Assembly (NCBI RefSeq): GCF_000703165.1
Contig: NZ_JNLQ01000002.1
Location: forward strand, 3,162,001 to 3,226,000
DNA length: 64,000 nucleotides
Source of the DNA: Butyrivibrio sp. AE3004
Lineage (GTDB): Bacteria; Bacillota; Clostridia; Lachnospirales; Lachnospiraceae
Direction of reading: 5' to 3'
Shown: in pieces, positions 1 to 9,618 of the stretch
How positions within the stretch are numbered: position 1 is the first letter of the stretch
Layout of the letters: each line of letters starts with the position of its first letter
Notes under the pieces: generated by a model
Database searches by the model: none
Told to the model about the DNA's origin: nothing
Seen by the model: the letters and a program-made list of their open reading frames with translations, nothing else
Program-made: the position numbers and the translations under genes

Positions 1-1107
1 CTTCTGCATATTTGCATCAACACCCATAAGTGACATACCAAGGTTGATAACACCCATAAGAACCGCACCGACAATAACTCCGGGAACTGTTCCGATTCCA
101 CCGTAAGCTGATGCACCACCGATGAAGCAGGAACCGATAGCATCCATTTCGTAGTTCTGGCCGTATGTAGGCTGAGCGGATGTAAGTCTTGCTATTGTGA
201 TCATACCTGCAAGTGCAGCAAGGAATCCCATGTTTGTGTATGCAAGGAAATATACCTTATTTGTATTGATACCTGAGAGCTTTGTAGCCTTCTCATTTCC
301 ACCTACTGCGTAGAAATAACGACCAACTGTTGTGTTATTTGTAATGTAAGCGTATACAAGAACTACTACCAATACCCAGATAAGTACTGTAGGAATACCC
401 TTGTGCTGAGCAAGCTTGTAAGCAAACAGTACAATTACGGCTGATATTACAACAAGCTTAAGGATAAATGCTCCGAAATTCTCCACTTCATAATGCTTCT
501 GTGATCTCTGTACTCTGTTCTTTACCTGAAGGAAAATGAAAACAGCTGTTGCAAGAATACCACCGAAAAGGCATGTAAGATTAAGTGTTCCATTTCCAAA
601 GATATCCTTGATATAGCAGTCAGCACCGCCACCAAAAAGATTAACAAAGCTTGTCTTATCCTTGATTGAAACTGTAAGACCATTAAGTACTACGTTGGAA
701 AGACCTCTGAACACAAGCATTCCTGCAAGAGTTACGATGAAAGGAGGTATTCTTACAAAGGCAATCCAAAAGCCCTGGAAAGCACCGATCAAAGTACCGA
801 GAACGATCATAAGAATTATTGCAACCGGTATCGGAACGTTCATATTTACCATAAGTGTGGCACCAACCGCTCCGACAAAGCAGACAACGGAACCGACTGA
901 AAGATCGATGTTACCACCGGTCAAAATACATAACAGCATACCTGTTGCAAGAACGAAAACGTATGCGTTCTGTGAAATCAAGTTACTAACGTTCATAGGC
1001 AGAAGTATCGCTCCGCCAGTTCTCCAAGAGAAGAATGCAACAACTATGACAAGAACAATAATCATAGTGTTTTTCTTTAAAAAGGCCATTGCCTGTTCCA
1101 TATTCAT
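1..1107 (-). CDS. Sugar ABC transporter permease, MmsB/GguB-like (partial)
   Basis: The reading frame begins with ATG at 1107 behind a strong AAGGAGG site and runs off the left edge, so the C-terminus is missing. The visible protein (about 368 residues) has many hydrophobic helices and the BPD_transp_2 signature of monosaccharide permeases, including 'LTGGNIDLSVGSVV' near residue 65 and 'GGASAYGGIGTVPG' near the cut end. It would form the membrane channel of a CUT2-type (ribose/xylose/multiple sugar) importer. Its ATG shares one base with the stop of the upstream ATPase (TAATG), so the two are translationally coupled. Substrate cannot be read from the permease; xylose or several pentoses and hexoses are inferred from context. 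Confidence 0.92.
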   Translation of the reverse strand, partial: MNMEQAMAFLKKNTMIIVLVIVVAFFSWRTGGAILLPMNVSNLISQNAYVFVLATGMLLCILTGGNIDLSVGSVVCFVGAVGATLMVNMNVPIPVAIILMIVLGTLIGAFQGFWIAFVRIPPFIVTLAGMLVFRGLSNVVLNGLTVSIKDKTSFVNLFGGGADCYIKDIFGNGTLNLTCLFGGILATAVFIFLQVKNRVQRSQKHYEVENFGAFILKLVVISAVIVLFAYKLAQHKGIPTVLIWVLVVVLVYAYITNNTTVGRYFYAVGGNEKATKLSGINTNKVYFLAYTNMGFLAALAGMITIARLTSAQPTYGQNYEMDAIGSCFIGGASAYGGIGTVPGVIVGAVLMGVINLGMSLMGVDANMQK

Positions 1108-2657
1108 TATTTAACCTCCTTATTTCCGGACGACTGTAAAATCTTTGCCATAATCTTTTCCTGAGTTGCTTCTTTACCATCGAGTTCTCCGACCATTCTG
1201 CCCTCGTTCATGACATAGATTCTGTCACACATTCCGAGAACTTCAGGAAGCTCGGAGGAAATCATGATGACTGATTTTCCCTCAGCAACCAGCTGATTTA
1301 TGATGCAGTAAATCTCATATTTTGCACCTACATCAATACCTCTTGTAGGCTCGTCAAGAATGAGTATATCGGGATCTGCAAACATCCACTTTGCAAGAAG
1401 TACCTTCTGCTGGTTACCACCGGAGAGGTTTCCAACGTTCTGTTCTACTGTGGGAGCCTTAGTCTTGAGCTTCTCCTTGTATTCTACCGCAACACGGTAT
1501 TCTTTATCTTTATCTATAACTGTATTTGTACTTACCGCATCAAGATTAGCAAGAGTCGTGTTGATCTTGATGGGATTTGAAAGAATAAGTCCATTTCCTT
1601 TTCTGTCCTCAGTTACATAAGCAAGTTTATGCTTAATAGCATCCTGAACAGTATTCAAATGAACTTCCTGACCCTTAATAAATAGCTTTCCTGAAATATT
1701 TTCGCCGTAGCTCTTACCAAAAATACTCATTGCCAGCTCTGTACGTCCTGCACCCATAAGGCCTGAAATGCCGAGTACCTCACCTTTTTTAACATTGATG
1801 CTTACGTCATTAACTACTTTTCTTTCATTATAGAGAGGATGATAAACGTTCCAGTTCTTAACCTCCATCATTATCTCATTACCAACATGGTGTTCTCTCT
1901 TCGGGAAACGGTCTGCTATTTCACGACCAACCATTCCTTTGATGATTCTGTCCTCTGAGAAATCATCCACTCCCTTAGTAAGGGTTTCAATCGTTGATCC
2001 GTCACGAATAACTGTGATCTTATCTGCAACATAAGAAACCTCATTGAGCTTGTGGGAAATAATGATTGAAGTAAGTCCCTGCTCCTTTTTAAGCTTGAGC
2101 ATAAGATCAAGCAGAGCCTGGGAATCTGTCTCGTTAAGAGATGATGTGGGCTCATCAAGAATGAGTAATTTTGCATTTTTAGAAAGAGCCTTCGCAATCT
2201 CAACCAGCTGCTGCTTACCAACACCAATATCCTTTATCAAGGTCTGTGGGCTGTCTTTTAATCCGACTATATCAAGATACTTGCGTGCAAGTTCGTTGGT
2301 TTCATTCCAGTTAATCTTAAATTTTTGTCCTCTCTCATTTCCGAGGAACATATTTTCCGCAATTGTCATATACGGAATAAGTGCAAGTTCCTGATGAATA
2401 ATAACGATACCTTTTCCTTCACTGTCCTTGATATCATTAAACTGACAAGCGGTGCCGTCATATATAATAGCGCCCTCGTAGGTTCCATGCGGATAAATAC
2501 CGCTAAGTACATTCATCAATGTAGATTTACCTGCTCCATTTTCACCTACCAGCGCGTGAATTTCGCCTTCTTCAACCTGGAGATTAACATTATCCAGGGC
2601 TTTCACACCGGGGAAGGTTTTGGTGATATTTTTCATTTCAAGTAATATCTTCGCCAA
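1107..2657 (-). CDS. Sugar ABC transporter ATP-binding protein, MmsA/GguA-like
   Basis: A 516-residue tandem-ATPase protein typical of CUT2 importers. The first nucleotide-binding domain has Walker A 'GENGAGKST' (about residue 39) and Walker B '[12 protein letters not shown]'. The second has a degenerate Walker A 'GLMGAGRTE', signature 'LSGGNQQKV' and '[12 protein letters not shown]'. It hydrolyses ATP to drive uptake through the adjacent permease. The start is TTG at 2657, chosen because AGGAGGGG lies directly upstream and the protein then starts at the expected point before the first beta strand. Length is normal for the family. A 213-bp gap with a stem-loop separates it from the binding-protein gene upstream, so it is probably in the same transcript but expressed less. 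Confidence 0.93.
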   Translation of the reverse strand: MAKILLEMKNITKTFPGVKALDNVNLQVEEGEIHALVGENGAGKSTLMNVLSGIYPHGTYEGAIIYDGTACQFNDIKDSEGKGIVIIHQELALIPYMTIAENMFLGNERGQKFKINWNETNELARKYLDIVGLKDSPQTLIKDIGVGKQQLVEIAKALSKNAKLLILDEPTSSLNETDSQALLDLMLKLKKEQGLTSIIISHKLNEVSYVADKITVIRDGSTIETLTKGVDDFSEDRIIKGMVGREIADRFPKREHHVGNEIMMEVKNWNVYHPLYNERKVVNDVSINVKKGEVLGISGLMGAGRTELAMSIFGKSYGENISGKLFIKGQEVHLNTVQDAIKHKLAYVTEDRKGNGLILSNPIKINTTLANLDAVSTNTVIDKDKEYRVAVEYKEKLKTKAPTVEQNVGNLSGGNQQKVLLAKWMFADPDILILDEPTRGIDVGAKYEIYCIINQLVAEGKSVIMISSELPEVLGMCDRIYVMNEGRMVGELDGKEATQEKIMAKILQSSGNKEVK

Positions 2658-2823
2658 GTTAACCCCTCCTTTTCATAATTTGTCTTTTGTGTTCCATTAT
2701 AGTCATAACCCTTTTCCCGACTGCTTTGCAGCCATCTTCTCCCAAAGGAGAATACAAATTTTTATTTGCACTTTTTATTTTTCTCTTACCCGAAATTTTT
2801 TGTGGATATTTTTCGCATAGCGA

Positions 2824-2847
2824 AGCGGGTCTATGTAAAGGCCCGCT
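2824..2847 (-). other. Intergenic stem-loop between binding protein and ATPase genes
   Basis: AGCGGG (2824-2829) pairs with CCCGCT (2842-2847) around a 12-nt loop. A second small hairpin, TTCGC-ATA-GCGAA, lies next to it at about 2812-2824. Neither is followed by a T run on the minus strand, so this is not a standard terminator. Such structures often mark a processing or stabilising element that leaves the binding-protein message more abundant than the ATPase and permease messages. That role is inferred. Confidence 0.5.
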
Positions 2848-2870
2848 CCGACAATAGACTTTTAAATCAT

Positions 2871-4046
2871 TTACTGAAGCTGATCCTCTGTGTAATAACC
2901 AGAGTCAATAAGAAGTTCTTTATAGTTGTTTGCATCTGCAAATACAGGCTCGCAGAGGTATGAAGGAATAACGCCTGTGCCGTTGTCATATGTCTCTGTA
3001 TCATTTACAGGAGCATCTGAGCCCTTCATGATAGCGTCAACCATCTCAACAGTCTTAGCTGCAAGGTCACGAGTATCCTTAAAGATTGACATTGACTGCT
3101 TGCCAGCGATCATGTTCTTAACATTTGCAACGTCACAGTCCTGACCGGTAATGATCGGCCAATCACCTGTGTAGTTAGCTTCAAGAGAGTTTGTAACACC
3201 AAGTGCTGTAGAGTCGTTTGAGCAAAGAACTGCATCAAGCTTTGTGCCATCAGCATAGTTAGCTGAAATAATAGCATCCATTCTTGACTGTGCTGTCTCT
3301 GTTGCCCAGTTTGCTGTAGCAACTTCGTCGAAGTCTACCTGGCCTGACTTAACTACAAGCTTACCGGAATCAATGTATTCCTTAAGTACGTCATAAGCAC
3401 CGCCGTAGAAGAATCTTGCATTGTTGTCACCAGGGTCACCTGTGAAGATCTCAAGATTGAAAGGTCCCTCAGCATTCTTAAGATCAAGCTGTTCTTCGAT
3501 GTACTGACCCTGCTTTGTACCTACCATGTAGTTATCAAATGTTGCATAGTAGCTAACAGCGTCTGAGTTCATGATAAGACGGTCATAAGCGATAACCTGA
3601 ATGCCCTGTTCCTTAGCCTGCTCAAGAACTGTTCCGAGTGAATCACCATCGATAGATGCGATAACGAGAACCTGAGCACCTGAGCTGATCATGTTCTCAA
3701 TCTGTGAAACCTGAGTAGCGATATCATTTGATGCATACTGAAGGTCAACTTCGTATCCTGCTGCCTCGAGCTGCTTCTGCATGTTCTCGCCGTCCTGATT
3801 CCATCTCTGAAGATCCTTTGTAGGCATTGCAACACCGACTTTACCGCTGCCTGATGCTGTTGTTTCTGCCTCAGCTGTTTCTTCAGTAGCCTCAGCTTCT
3901 GTAGCTGTCTCTGTAGATGTTTCTGTTGTAGCCTCAGTTTTCTCTGTGTCTGTAGTTGTAGCAGGTGCTGTACTGTCACCGCAGCCTACAAGTAATGAAG
4001 CTGCCATTGCTACTGTCAGAAAAGTACTAACCAGTTTTCTTTTCAT
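2871..4046 (-). CDS. Sugar ABC transporter substrate-binding lipoprotein, ChvE-like
   Basis: A 391-residue lipoprotein. The N-terminus is a type II signal peptide with lipobox 'LLVGC' ending at Cys22, followed by an acidic Thr/Glu/Ala-rich linker (about residues 25-68) that tethers the binding domain to the membrane. The rest is a periplasmic-binding-protein type I fold: 'KVGVAMPTKDLQRWNQDG', 'VIAYDRLI', 'YATFDNYMVG' and 'ITGQDCDVANV' match the ChvE/xylose-binding group. It captures monosaccharides and delivers them to the MmsA/MmsB-like proteins encoded next. ATG at 4046 follows GGAGGG. A terminator at 4177-4218 lies upstream, so this gene probably has its own promoter and is the likely target of the neighbouring sensor kinase and regulator. 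Sugar specificity is not readable. Confidence 0.92.
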   Translation of the reverse strand: MKRKLVSTFLTVAMAASLLVGCGDSTAPATTTDTEKTEATTETSTETATEAEATEETAEAETTASGSGKVGVAMPTKDLQRWNQDGENMQKQLEAAGYEVDLQYASNDIATQVSQIENMISSGAQVLVIASIDGDSLGTVLEQAKEQGIQVIAYDRLIMNSDAVSYYATFDNYMVGTKQGQYIEEQLDLKNAEGPFNLEIFTGDPGDNNARFFYGGAYDVLKEYIDSGKLVVKSGQVDFDEVATANWATETAQSRMDAIISANYADGTKLDAVLCSNDSTALGVTNSLEANYTGDWPIITGQDCDVANVKNMIAGKQSMSIFKDTRDLAAKTVEMVDAIMKGSDAPVNDTETYDNGTGVIPSYLCEPVFADANNYKELLIDSGYYTEDQLQ

Positions 4047-4176
4047 TTTTGTTTCCCTCCCTAATGAGAAATTGTTTCCGGGTTTTGTTCCCGTCGTTTA
4101 CAGTTTAGACTTTAACACAGAATTATTAGGAATAATTTACGAACTTCTTCAAATTTTTATTGTTTAGTCAAACGAA

Positions 4177-4218
4177 AAAGAGACCCTTCTAGCATTTTTT
4201 TGCTATCAGAATCTCTTT
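4177..4218 (-). terminator. Rho-independent terminator after xylF-like gene
   Basis: AAAGAGA (4177-4183) pairs with TCTCTTT (4212-4218), and TTCT/AGAA and AGC/GCT pair further in. On the minus strand the hairpin runs into TTTTTCGTTT. It separates the sensor operon (9577-4257) from the transporter operon (4046 downward). Confidence 0.75.
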
Positions 4219-4256
4219 GTTTAAAATTGTGCTATTATATACGTTTTTGCGACAAC

Positions 4257-5336
4257 TCAATTCAGCGGCATTTTTGATGGAACATTAAGATATACATCTT
4301 CCTTTATATGAAATCCGCTTTTGATTATTACGTCATCCATATTTTCAGCAGTTACACTCACAGGATTTATCTTCAGGTATGGGATTTCATGACCTTCAAC
4401 ATCGATTGTAGTAAGCTCATTGTCTCCGGCTTCTATCTCTTCTCCTTTAGCCATTTTGACTGCACACTCAGCAGCTCTCTGAGCAAGTTTTTCTATAGGT
4501 TTATAAACTGTCATCAGCTGAGTTCCCTCAACTATTCTCTGACACGCCTCAAGGTCTGCATCCTGTCCTACTACCATTATCTTTCCCGCAAGTCTTTTTT
4601 CGGAAAGCGCCGTCACAACCCTGCTTGCCAGGTCATCATTTCCACACATTATCGCATCGCATTTTAAAACCTTTGACATATTATTGTAAATGTAATCTCC
4701 TGCAAGCTCGGCCTTCCAGCTATCTGCGTAGAAAGTATCAATTATCTCATTATCACTTTCCTCCATAACAGCGGTAAATCCCTCACTGACCATAGGAACA
4801 TTGTTGTCATTTACAGAGCCGTTCAGCATTATCACTTCTCCGTTCCTAAGACCGCTATCCACCAGTGCCTGTCCCATCAGCTCCCCGACCATCCTGTTAT
4901 CAAAGGATATATAAAGATCAACCTCGGAATCACTTATCAGTCTGTCATAAGCTATTACTTTTATTCCCGCATCTCTTGCCTTTTTTATATTTGCTTTTAT
5001 GGATGGAGAGTCAATACAAACAATTACTATGACATCCATTCCTTTTTTTATAAAGTATTCTATCTGCTTTTTTTGTTCCGCAACATCTCCGTTGGCATTC
5101 TGGATATTTACCTCTGCGCCGAGCTCCTTTGCCATTGAAACAAATACATCCCTGTCTCTTTGCCACCTTTCAATCACGAAGGAATCGAAAGTCATTCCTA
5201 TCTGGATTTTCTTGTCATCCTCCTTACCCGGAGAATTCTGGGATTTTTCCTCTTTTTCGCAGCCGGATAAGCATGTCAGCAGTATTGTAATAATCAATAA
5301 TACGGATATGAATAGTCCTTTTCTCTTTGTTTTCAT
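4257..5336 (-). CDS. XylF-like sugar-binding lipoprotein in the sensor operon
   Basis: A 359-residue lipoprotein with lipobox 'CLSGC' at about residue 26. The mature part resembles D-xylose-binding protein XylF along its whole length: 'IGMTFDSFVIERWQRDRD', 'VIAYDRLISDSEVDLYISFD', 'MVGELMGQALVD' and 'VVGQDADLEACQRIVEGTQ'. Its ATG shares one base with the TGA of the response regulator (TGATG), so it is co-translated with the signalling genes, not with the transporter. It could supply sugar to the MmsAB-like transporter as an alternative receptor, or present sugar to the kinase complex. Of the three binding proteins here it is the most XylF-like. Function as a xylose receptor is inferred from similarity. 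Confidence 0.85.
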   Translation of the reverse strand: MKTKRKGLFISVLLIITILLTCLSGCEKEEKSQNSPGKEDDKKIQIGMTFDSFVIERWQRDRDVFVSMAKELGAEVNIQNANGDVAEQKKQIEYFIKKGMDVIVIVCIDSPSIKANIKKARDAGIKVIAYDRLISDSEVDLYISFDNRMVGELMGQALVDSGLRNGEVIMLNGSVNDNNVPMVSEGFTAVMEESDNEIIDTFYADSWKAELAGDYIYNNMSKVLKCDAIMCGNDDLASRVVTALSEKRLAGKIMVVGQDADLEACQRIVEGTQLMTVYKPIEKLAQRAAECAVKMAKGEEIEAGDNELTTIDVEGHEIPYLKINPVSVTAENMDDVIIKSGFHIKEDVYLNVPSKMPLN

Positions 5337-6940
5337 CAGTTTCCCGTCTTTCCATCCTTATATTCGGTCGGAGTAACCCCAACATTTTTCTTAAAGCTTC
5401 TGCTAAAATAATTAGGATCTGTATATCCGCACATTAAGCAGATTTCCTTCATGGACTTGTCTGAATTTGTAAGAAGCTCCTTCGCCTTCTCTATTCTTAT
5501 TCCGGTCAGATATTCTATGAAGTTACATCCGCTCTCCTCTTTAAATATCTTGCTGAAGTAATAAGGAGATATGTTTACAATCCTTGATACATCATCAAGA
5601 GATATATCCTTAGAGTAATTATCCTCTATATATCTTTTCGCAGTTTTTATCGCATCAGTAGATTTTTCTTCCCTCTTTAGGAAAACATTTCTACATGCGG
5701 ATGAAATCTTATCAATAAACCATTCCCTAAGCTGATCAGTAGTTTCCAAAACCATTATCTCAGGAAGATAATGATTTCTTCCCGCATAATGATATGTCTG
5801 TCCTCCGTTTAAATACATCAAATGCTCTGCATAGAGAGAAAATTCAAGAACCTTTAGACGCATCGCCATGATATCACTATCGGCGCCCGAAGCACTCATC
5901 CAATCAGCGTATTTATTTGCAAGTGTCACAGCTTCATCCAGGTCACCTTTTGAAACCGCTTCAAACAGCGGCTTTTCAAGATCTATGGGATATCCCTCAT
6001 CATAATCACAGCTTATGGGAAGGTCCTCTACATGTGCCACTGTTCCGGTTGTAGCTATGAGTGCATTTAATGCTTCATGATATGAATCGCCAAGTTCTCT
6101 TAAAGGCTTGATCTTTCCTATACCTATTCGAAACTTTATATCAGTCTTTTTCCGAAGATACCTTGCAAGATCCCTTGCCCTGTCCACAACCTCCGTTCTG
6201 GTGGAATAATCCATCTTCTGCCCCCCCGAAGGCACAAGGACTGCAATTTTGTTGGCCATGACATTACCGATTTTGCAGCTAAAAAATTCTTTTACACTCT
6301 CCCTGATTTCCTGATATTTTCCGGAAATCTTTACCGAACTTCCGATAGCATTTGTCATATGGTTTCCCTCCTGGGAATCTCCGCAGACTATTGCCATCAT
6401 ATATCCGTAATTTTCTTCTATTCCAAGAATGGTTTTGTAGTTGTCTATGTCTTCTTCGAAATGTTCCTGAAGCAGGATGTCATATATTAGACCGTTTTCA
6501 ATAATCGGCTCGACAGTCTCGAGCTTTTCTCTTATAAGAAGATCGCTGCTCCTCTTTTCCCTTTCTCTGTCTATCTGATTCATTGCCTTTTTCAGGACTT
6601 CGATTATCTTCATCCTGTCAACCGGCTTATTTATATAGTCAAGTACGCCAAGCTTTATTGCTTCTTTTGCATAATCAAATTTATCGTAAGCTGTCATGAC
6701 TATAAAAATAGTTCCTGCCGAAAACTTCTTTATCTCTTTCATGGCTTCTATGCCATTAATACCCGGCATATGAATATCCATCACGGCAATATCCGGTCTG
6801 AAGCGCTCTGCCAGCTCTATTACACTCCTTCCGGTCTTTGCAAATTCTATTTCACATTGATTGCCAAATTCTTTTTCAATTATGAACTTCATTGAATCGA
6901 TGACAATCCCCTCGTCATCAGCAAGCATTATTCTATACAT
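5336..6940 (-). CDS. YesN-like AraC-family response regulator
   Basis: A 534-residue two-domain regulator. Residues 1-120 are a receiver domain with the acidic pair 'LADDE', phosphoacceptor Asp55 in 'IAVMDIHMPG' and Lys near 102. A long middle region of unknown fold follows. The last 100 residues form an AraC double helix-turn-helix ('DISLDDVSRIVNISPYYFSK' and 'MKEICLMCGYTDPNYFSRSF'). It would be phosphorylated by the adjacent LytS-like kinase and activate the sugar transporter promoter. The gene lies 47 bp downstream of the kinase gene and overlaps the following XylF-like gene by one base. Length and layout are usual for YesN regulators of Clostridia. Confidence 0.92.
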   Translation of the reverse strand: MYRIMLADDEGIVIDSMKFIIEKEFGNQCEIEFAKTGRSVIELAERFRPDIAVMDIHMPGINGIEAMKEIKKFSAGTIFIVMTAYDKFDYAKEAIKLGVLDYINKPVDRMKIIEVLKKAMNQIDREREKRSSDLLIREKLETVEPIIENGLIYDILLQEHFEEDIDNYKTILGIEENYGYMMAIVCGDSQEGNHMTNAIGSSVKISGKYQEIRESVKEFFSCKIGNVMANKIAVLVPSGGQKMDYSTRTEVVDRARDLARYLRKKTDIKFRIGIGKIKPLRELGDSYHEALNALIATTGTVAHVEDLPISCDYDEGYPIDLEKPLFEAVSKGDLDEAVTLANKYADWMSASGADSDIMAMRLKVLEFSLYAEHLMYLNGGQTYHYAGRNHYLPEIMVLETTDQLREWFIDKISSACRNVFLKREEKSTDAIKTAKRYIEDNYSKDISLDDVSRIVNISPYYFSKIFKEESGCNFIEYLTGIRIEKAKELLTNSDKSMKEICLMCGYTDPNYFSRSFKKNVGVTPTEYKDGKTGN

Positions 6941-6987
6941 ATTACCCCAATTCTACCCTGCATTTGTTCTTTACTAAAAATATACGG

Positions 6988-8457
6988 TCACTCCAAAGGG
7001 AGTCTGATAATAACCTCGCATCCCATATCTTTTCCTTCACTTCTTATCATAACCGCATCTTCCCTTCCGGTAAAAATACGAAGTCTTGATACTACATTAT
7101 CCATTCCGATTCCGTTATTATCATACTGACCGTCTTCCTTACTCCAGTCACCGCTTAAAATCTTGTCTATATCTTCCTGTTCTATCCCTTTTCCGTTATC
7201 CCTTACACTTATGCAGACATTATTATCTTCCCTGTAAACCCTAAGGGTAATAATGCCCTTATCTCCCATTTCCCTTATACCATGATTAACAGCGTTTTCA
7301 ACAATCGGCTGCAGTACCATAGTGGGCATATTTATTGAAAGAAGCCTTTCATCTACCTGTTTCTCATATTTAATATCGCCGGAAAATCTGACATTCAATA
7401 TTCTTATATAATTATCTACTAGTGTAACCTCTTCTCTTACACTGACTTCTGTCTCATGGTTTTTTACGTTATATCTGAAAAAATCAGCCACTGTCTGGAC
7501 ATACTCATAGGTTTTGTCGGCCCCCTCCATCATCGCAAGCTGTGCACCCGCATTCAGAGTATTAAAAAGAAAATGAGGATTTATCTGAGCCTGAAGATAT
7601 TTTAGCTGGGCATCTTTTAGATGAGCTTCCATCGTCAGTTCTTTTTCCTGCATCAGACGTTCCTTCTCCATGCTTTCTCGTTGTCTTATAATGTACTCCT
7701 TAATACTGACTATCATCTTATTGAAAGCACCGATAACTATGCCTATCTCATCATGATATCTGATTTCCGGAAGTATGGTATCAAAATTCCCGTCGGCAAC
7801 TTCGTCCGCAGAAATTGCCAGGTTTTTCAAAGGCTTTATCATCATCCTTACTATAATAATGATACTGATAATACTTCCTACCGTCACAAGTGACAGTACT
7901 AAGATACTTATACTCTCGAAGGTTTGGAATGCTGCGGCAATCTCGGTATAGCGGTCCGAGTTACTGATAAACTGCTCATTATTCAGCCTGTCTATATACG
8001 CATTTATATATTCATAAAGTTCTGTTGATCTTTCATAATATGTTCTGTACTTTTCAACATTTCTTCCGCGCTTTGCCTCAACAGTCTGAGATACCTCTTC
8101 CAGATAATTCTGTGACATGAATTTTATATTACGCTTCATTCTGCTGAATGTAACATCCGTAACCTGTCCGCCAAGCTCCTCAGACAATGTCTGCAGACTC
8201 TGCGCACTTTTATAGTAGTTTTCAAGCGAGTCAGATGTCTTTGAGCTGAGATATAGCGTCATATTATCCTGAACCTCGGTCAGTGAATCCGATAGTTCAT
8301 TAAGCATCCTGTTATCCTGATAAACCATACCCATATCAATAGCCATACTGTTGATTCCGAGTATCAGAAAAATATTGACTATAAAAATTATAAAATTTGC
8401 AAGCATGTATATACTTACAATCTTTTGCTGGAGGGGCAGATTAAAAAATTTATTCAT
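6988..8457 (-). CDS. LytS/YesM-type sensor histidine kinase
   Basis: Start set at ATG 8457, which follows GGAGGAAAGCG; the frame is open further upstream but that stretch lacks a ribosome site. The 489-residue protein has a first membrane helix at about 13-35, an extracytoplasmic helical domain, a second helix at about 180-205, a HAMP region, then a His_kinase domain with 'INPHFLFN' carrying the phosphorylated His, and a HATPase domain with N box 'ENAVNHG' and G boxes 'DNGKGIEQED' and 'NNGIGMDNV'. It overlaps the end of the membrane-anchored binding-protein gene by 8 bases, implying tightly linked synthesis. It probably senses the sugar-bound state of that protein and phosphorylates the YesN-like regulator. 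Confidence 0.93.
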   Translation of the reverse strand: MNKFFNLPLQQKIVSIYMLANFIIFIVNIFLILGINSMAIDMGMVYQDNRMLNELSDSLTEVQDNMTLYLSSKTSDSLENYYKSAQSLQTLSEELGGQVTDVTFSRMKRNIKFMSQNYLEEVSQTVEAKRGRNVEKYRTYYERSTELYEYINAYIDRLNNEQFISNSDRYTEIAAAFQTFESISILVLSLVTVGSIISIIIIVRMMIKPLKNLAISADEVADGNFDTILPEIRYHDEIGIVIGAFNKMIVSIKEYIIRQRESMEKERLMQEKELTMEAHLKDAQLKYLQAQINPHFLFNTLNAGAQLAMMEGADKTYEYVQTVADFFRYNVKNHETEVSVREEVTLVDNYIRILNVRFSGDIKYEKQVDERLLSINMPTMVLQPIVENAVNHGIREMGDKGIITLRVYREDNNVCISVRDNGKGIEQEDIDKILSGDWSKEDGQYDNNGIGMDNVVSRLRIFTGREDAVMIRSEGKDMGCEVIIRLPLE

Positions 8458-9577
8458 CGCTTTCCTCCATATCCTGAATACTGTCAACGTTATGCCTGTT
8501 TATCAGTGTTATATCTGCAGTGAAATACTGACTGGTATTACCGTACTCATAATAATCGTTAAGAGCATCTATGCAATATTGCCCCATCTGTCTCGTATCT
8601 ATCTGGATTGTCGCATATACTATATTTTTCTTGATGGCACTGACTATAGCTTCAGAGTTATAGTAACCGAGAATGTTTACTTCTCCTACCTTATTAAAGT
8701 CAACCACCGCCTGATATGTACATACAGTATTAAGCTCATTAAGACACACGATGACATCGGGTATTTCATCACTTAAAAAGATATCTCTTATTGATTCCTC
8801 TACTGAAAACGTATTTTTATTATCAACAGGAACCATTGAAATATTGAACTCTGAATTAGTGGCATTTTCCTGATCAAGAGTCTCCTGGAGTCCCGATATG
8901 ATGATATTCTGGCCGCTATCCTGAGAATCAGTATTTACGAGTACAGCAATCTGCATTGTTTTTCGCTGACTCATGGTTTTTGAATCGATAAAGTCTTCTC
9001 TTCTCTTTTCCTTAATGATATTAAAAATCTGTCTGCCGTATTCTCTTCCTATATTGTAGCTTCCGACGCCCACAAAGCTAAGTCTCTCCGACTTTGTACA
9101 ATCACCATACAATGTCACAACAGGTATTTCCTTTTCAATAGCTTCATTTATGAGCTGAGTCATCTCATCATTTTCATTTGCAAAAACAATGATTCCGTCG
9201 ACCTGTGATGCTATTGCAACCTTCATAAGCTGCTCACAGGAATAGTCTCCCTCCATATTCTGTCCGAGGAGTTCCACATATATGCCCTGTGGCTTAGCAG
9301 CTTCAAAAGCGCCTTTATATATAGACTGCCAGAAATCGGATTTATAGTTGTCGGTTATCATGACGTAATACTTATCATATATAAAAGCCTCCGACGGTTT
9401 CCTGAAATCTTCCATATAAAAGCGAAAAACAAGTGCTCCCACCACTAGCGTAGCCAGGGTAAAGAGCACAGTCATTATCAGTAAGATATTTTGTTTATGA
9501 AATTTTTTTGTTGATTTTAAAGATGAATCCTGTGTCCCCATAGGATGAATTTTATCAGATAAAAAGGTCTTGCTCAA
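8450..9577 (-). CDS. Membrane-anchored periplasmic sugar-binding sensor protein (XylFII-like)
   Basis: A 375-residue protein with a short cytoplasmic tail, one uncleaved membrane helix at about 31-52 (no lipobox), and a type I periplasmic-binding fold related to RbsB ('SDFWQSIYKGAFEAAKPQGI', 'VDGIIVFANENDEMTQLINEA'). This matches the accessory receptor of LytS/YesN systems, where a sugar-binding protein docks on the kinase's external domain. The start is TTG at 9577 behind AAGGAT; the first in-frame ATG, 12 codons later, has no ribosome site. It overlaps the kinase gene by 8 bases. Substrate is likely a pentose by analogy with XylFII-LytS, but this was not tested. Confidence 0.82.
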   Translation of the reverse strand: MSKTFLSDKIHPMGTQDSSLKSTKKFHKQNILLIMTVLFTLATLVVGALVFRFYMEDFRKPSEAFIYDKYYVMITDNYKSDFWQSIYKGAFEAAKPQGIYVELLGQNMEGDYSCEQLMKVAIASQVDGIIVFANENDEMTQLINEAIEKEIPVVTLYGDCTKSERLSFVGVGSYNIGREYGRQIFNIIKEKRREDFIDSKTMSQRKTMQIAVLVNTDSQDSGQNIIISGLQETLDQENATNSEFNISMVPVDNKNTFSVEESIRDIFLSDEIPDVIVCLNELNTVCTYQAVVDFNKVGEVNILGYYNSEAIVSAIKKNIVYATIQIDTRQMGQYCIDALNDYYEYGNTSQYFTADITLINRHNVDSIQDMEESDE

Positions 9578-9618
9578 TCATTTTATCCTTATCGGAAGTC
9601 GCTAGTTTACTGATGATA

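Noticed and set aside
986..1180. Separate 64-residue protein at the mmsA/mmsB junction
   Set aside because: It is a shadow frame spanning the coupled TAATG junction; the permease frame explains the region.
3689..3979. Gln/Leu/Arg-rich 96-residue frame
   Set aside because: It is the shifted frame of the Thr/Glu/Ala linker in the ChvE-like lipoprotein.
4080..4110. Catabolite-repression (cre) site upstream of the ChvE-like gene
   Set aside because: TGTAAACGACGGGA on the minus strand matches the first half only; the second half of the palindrome is missing.
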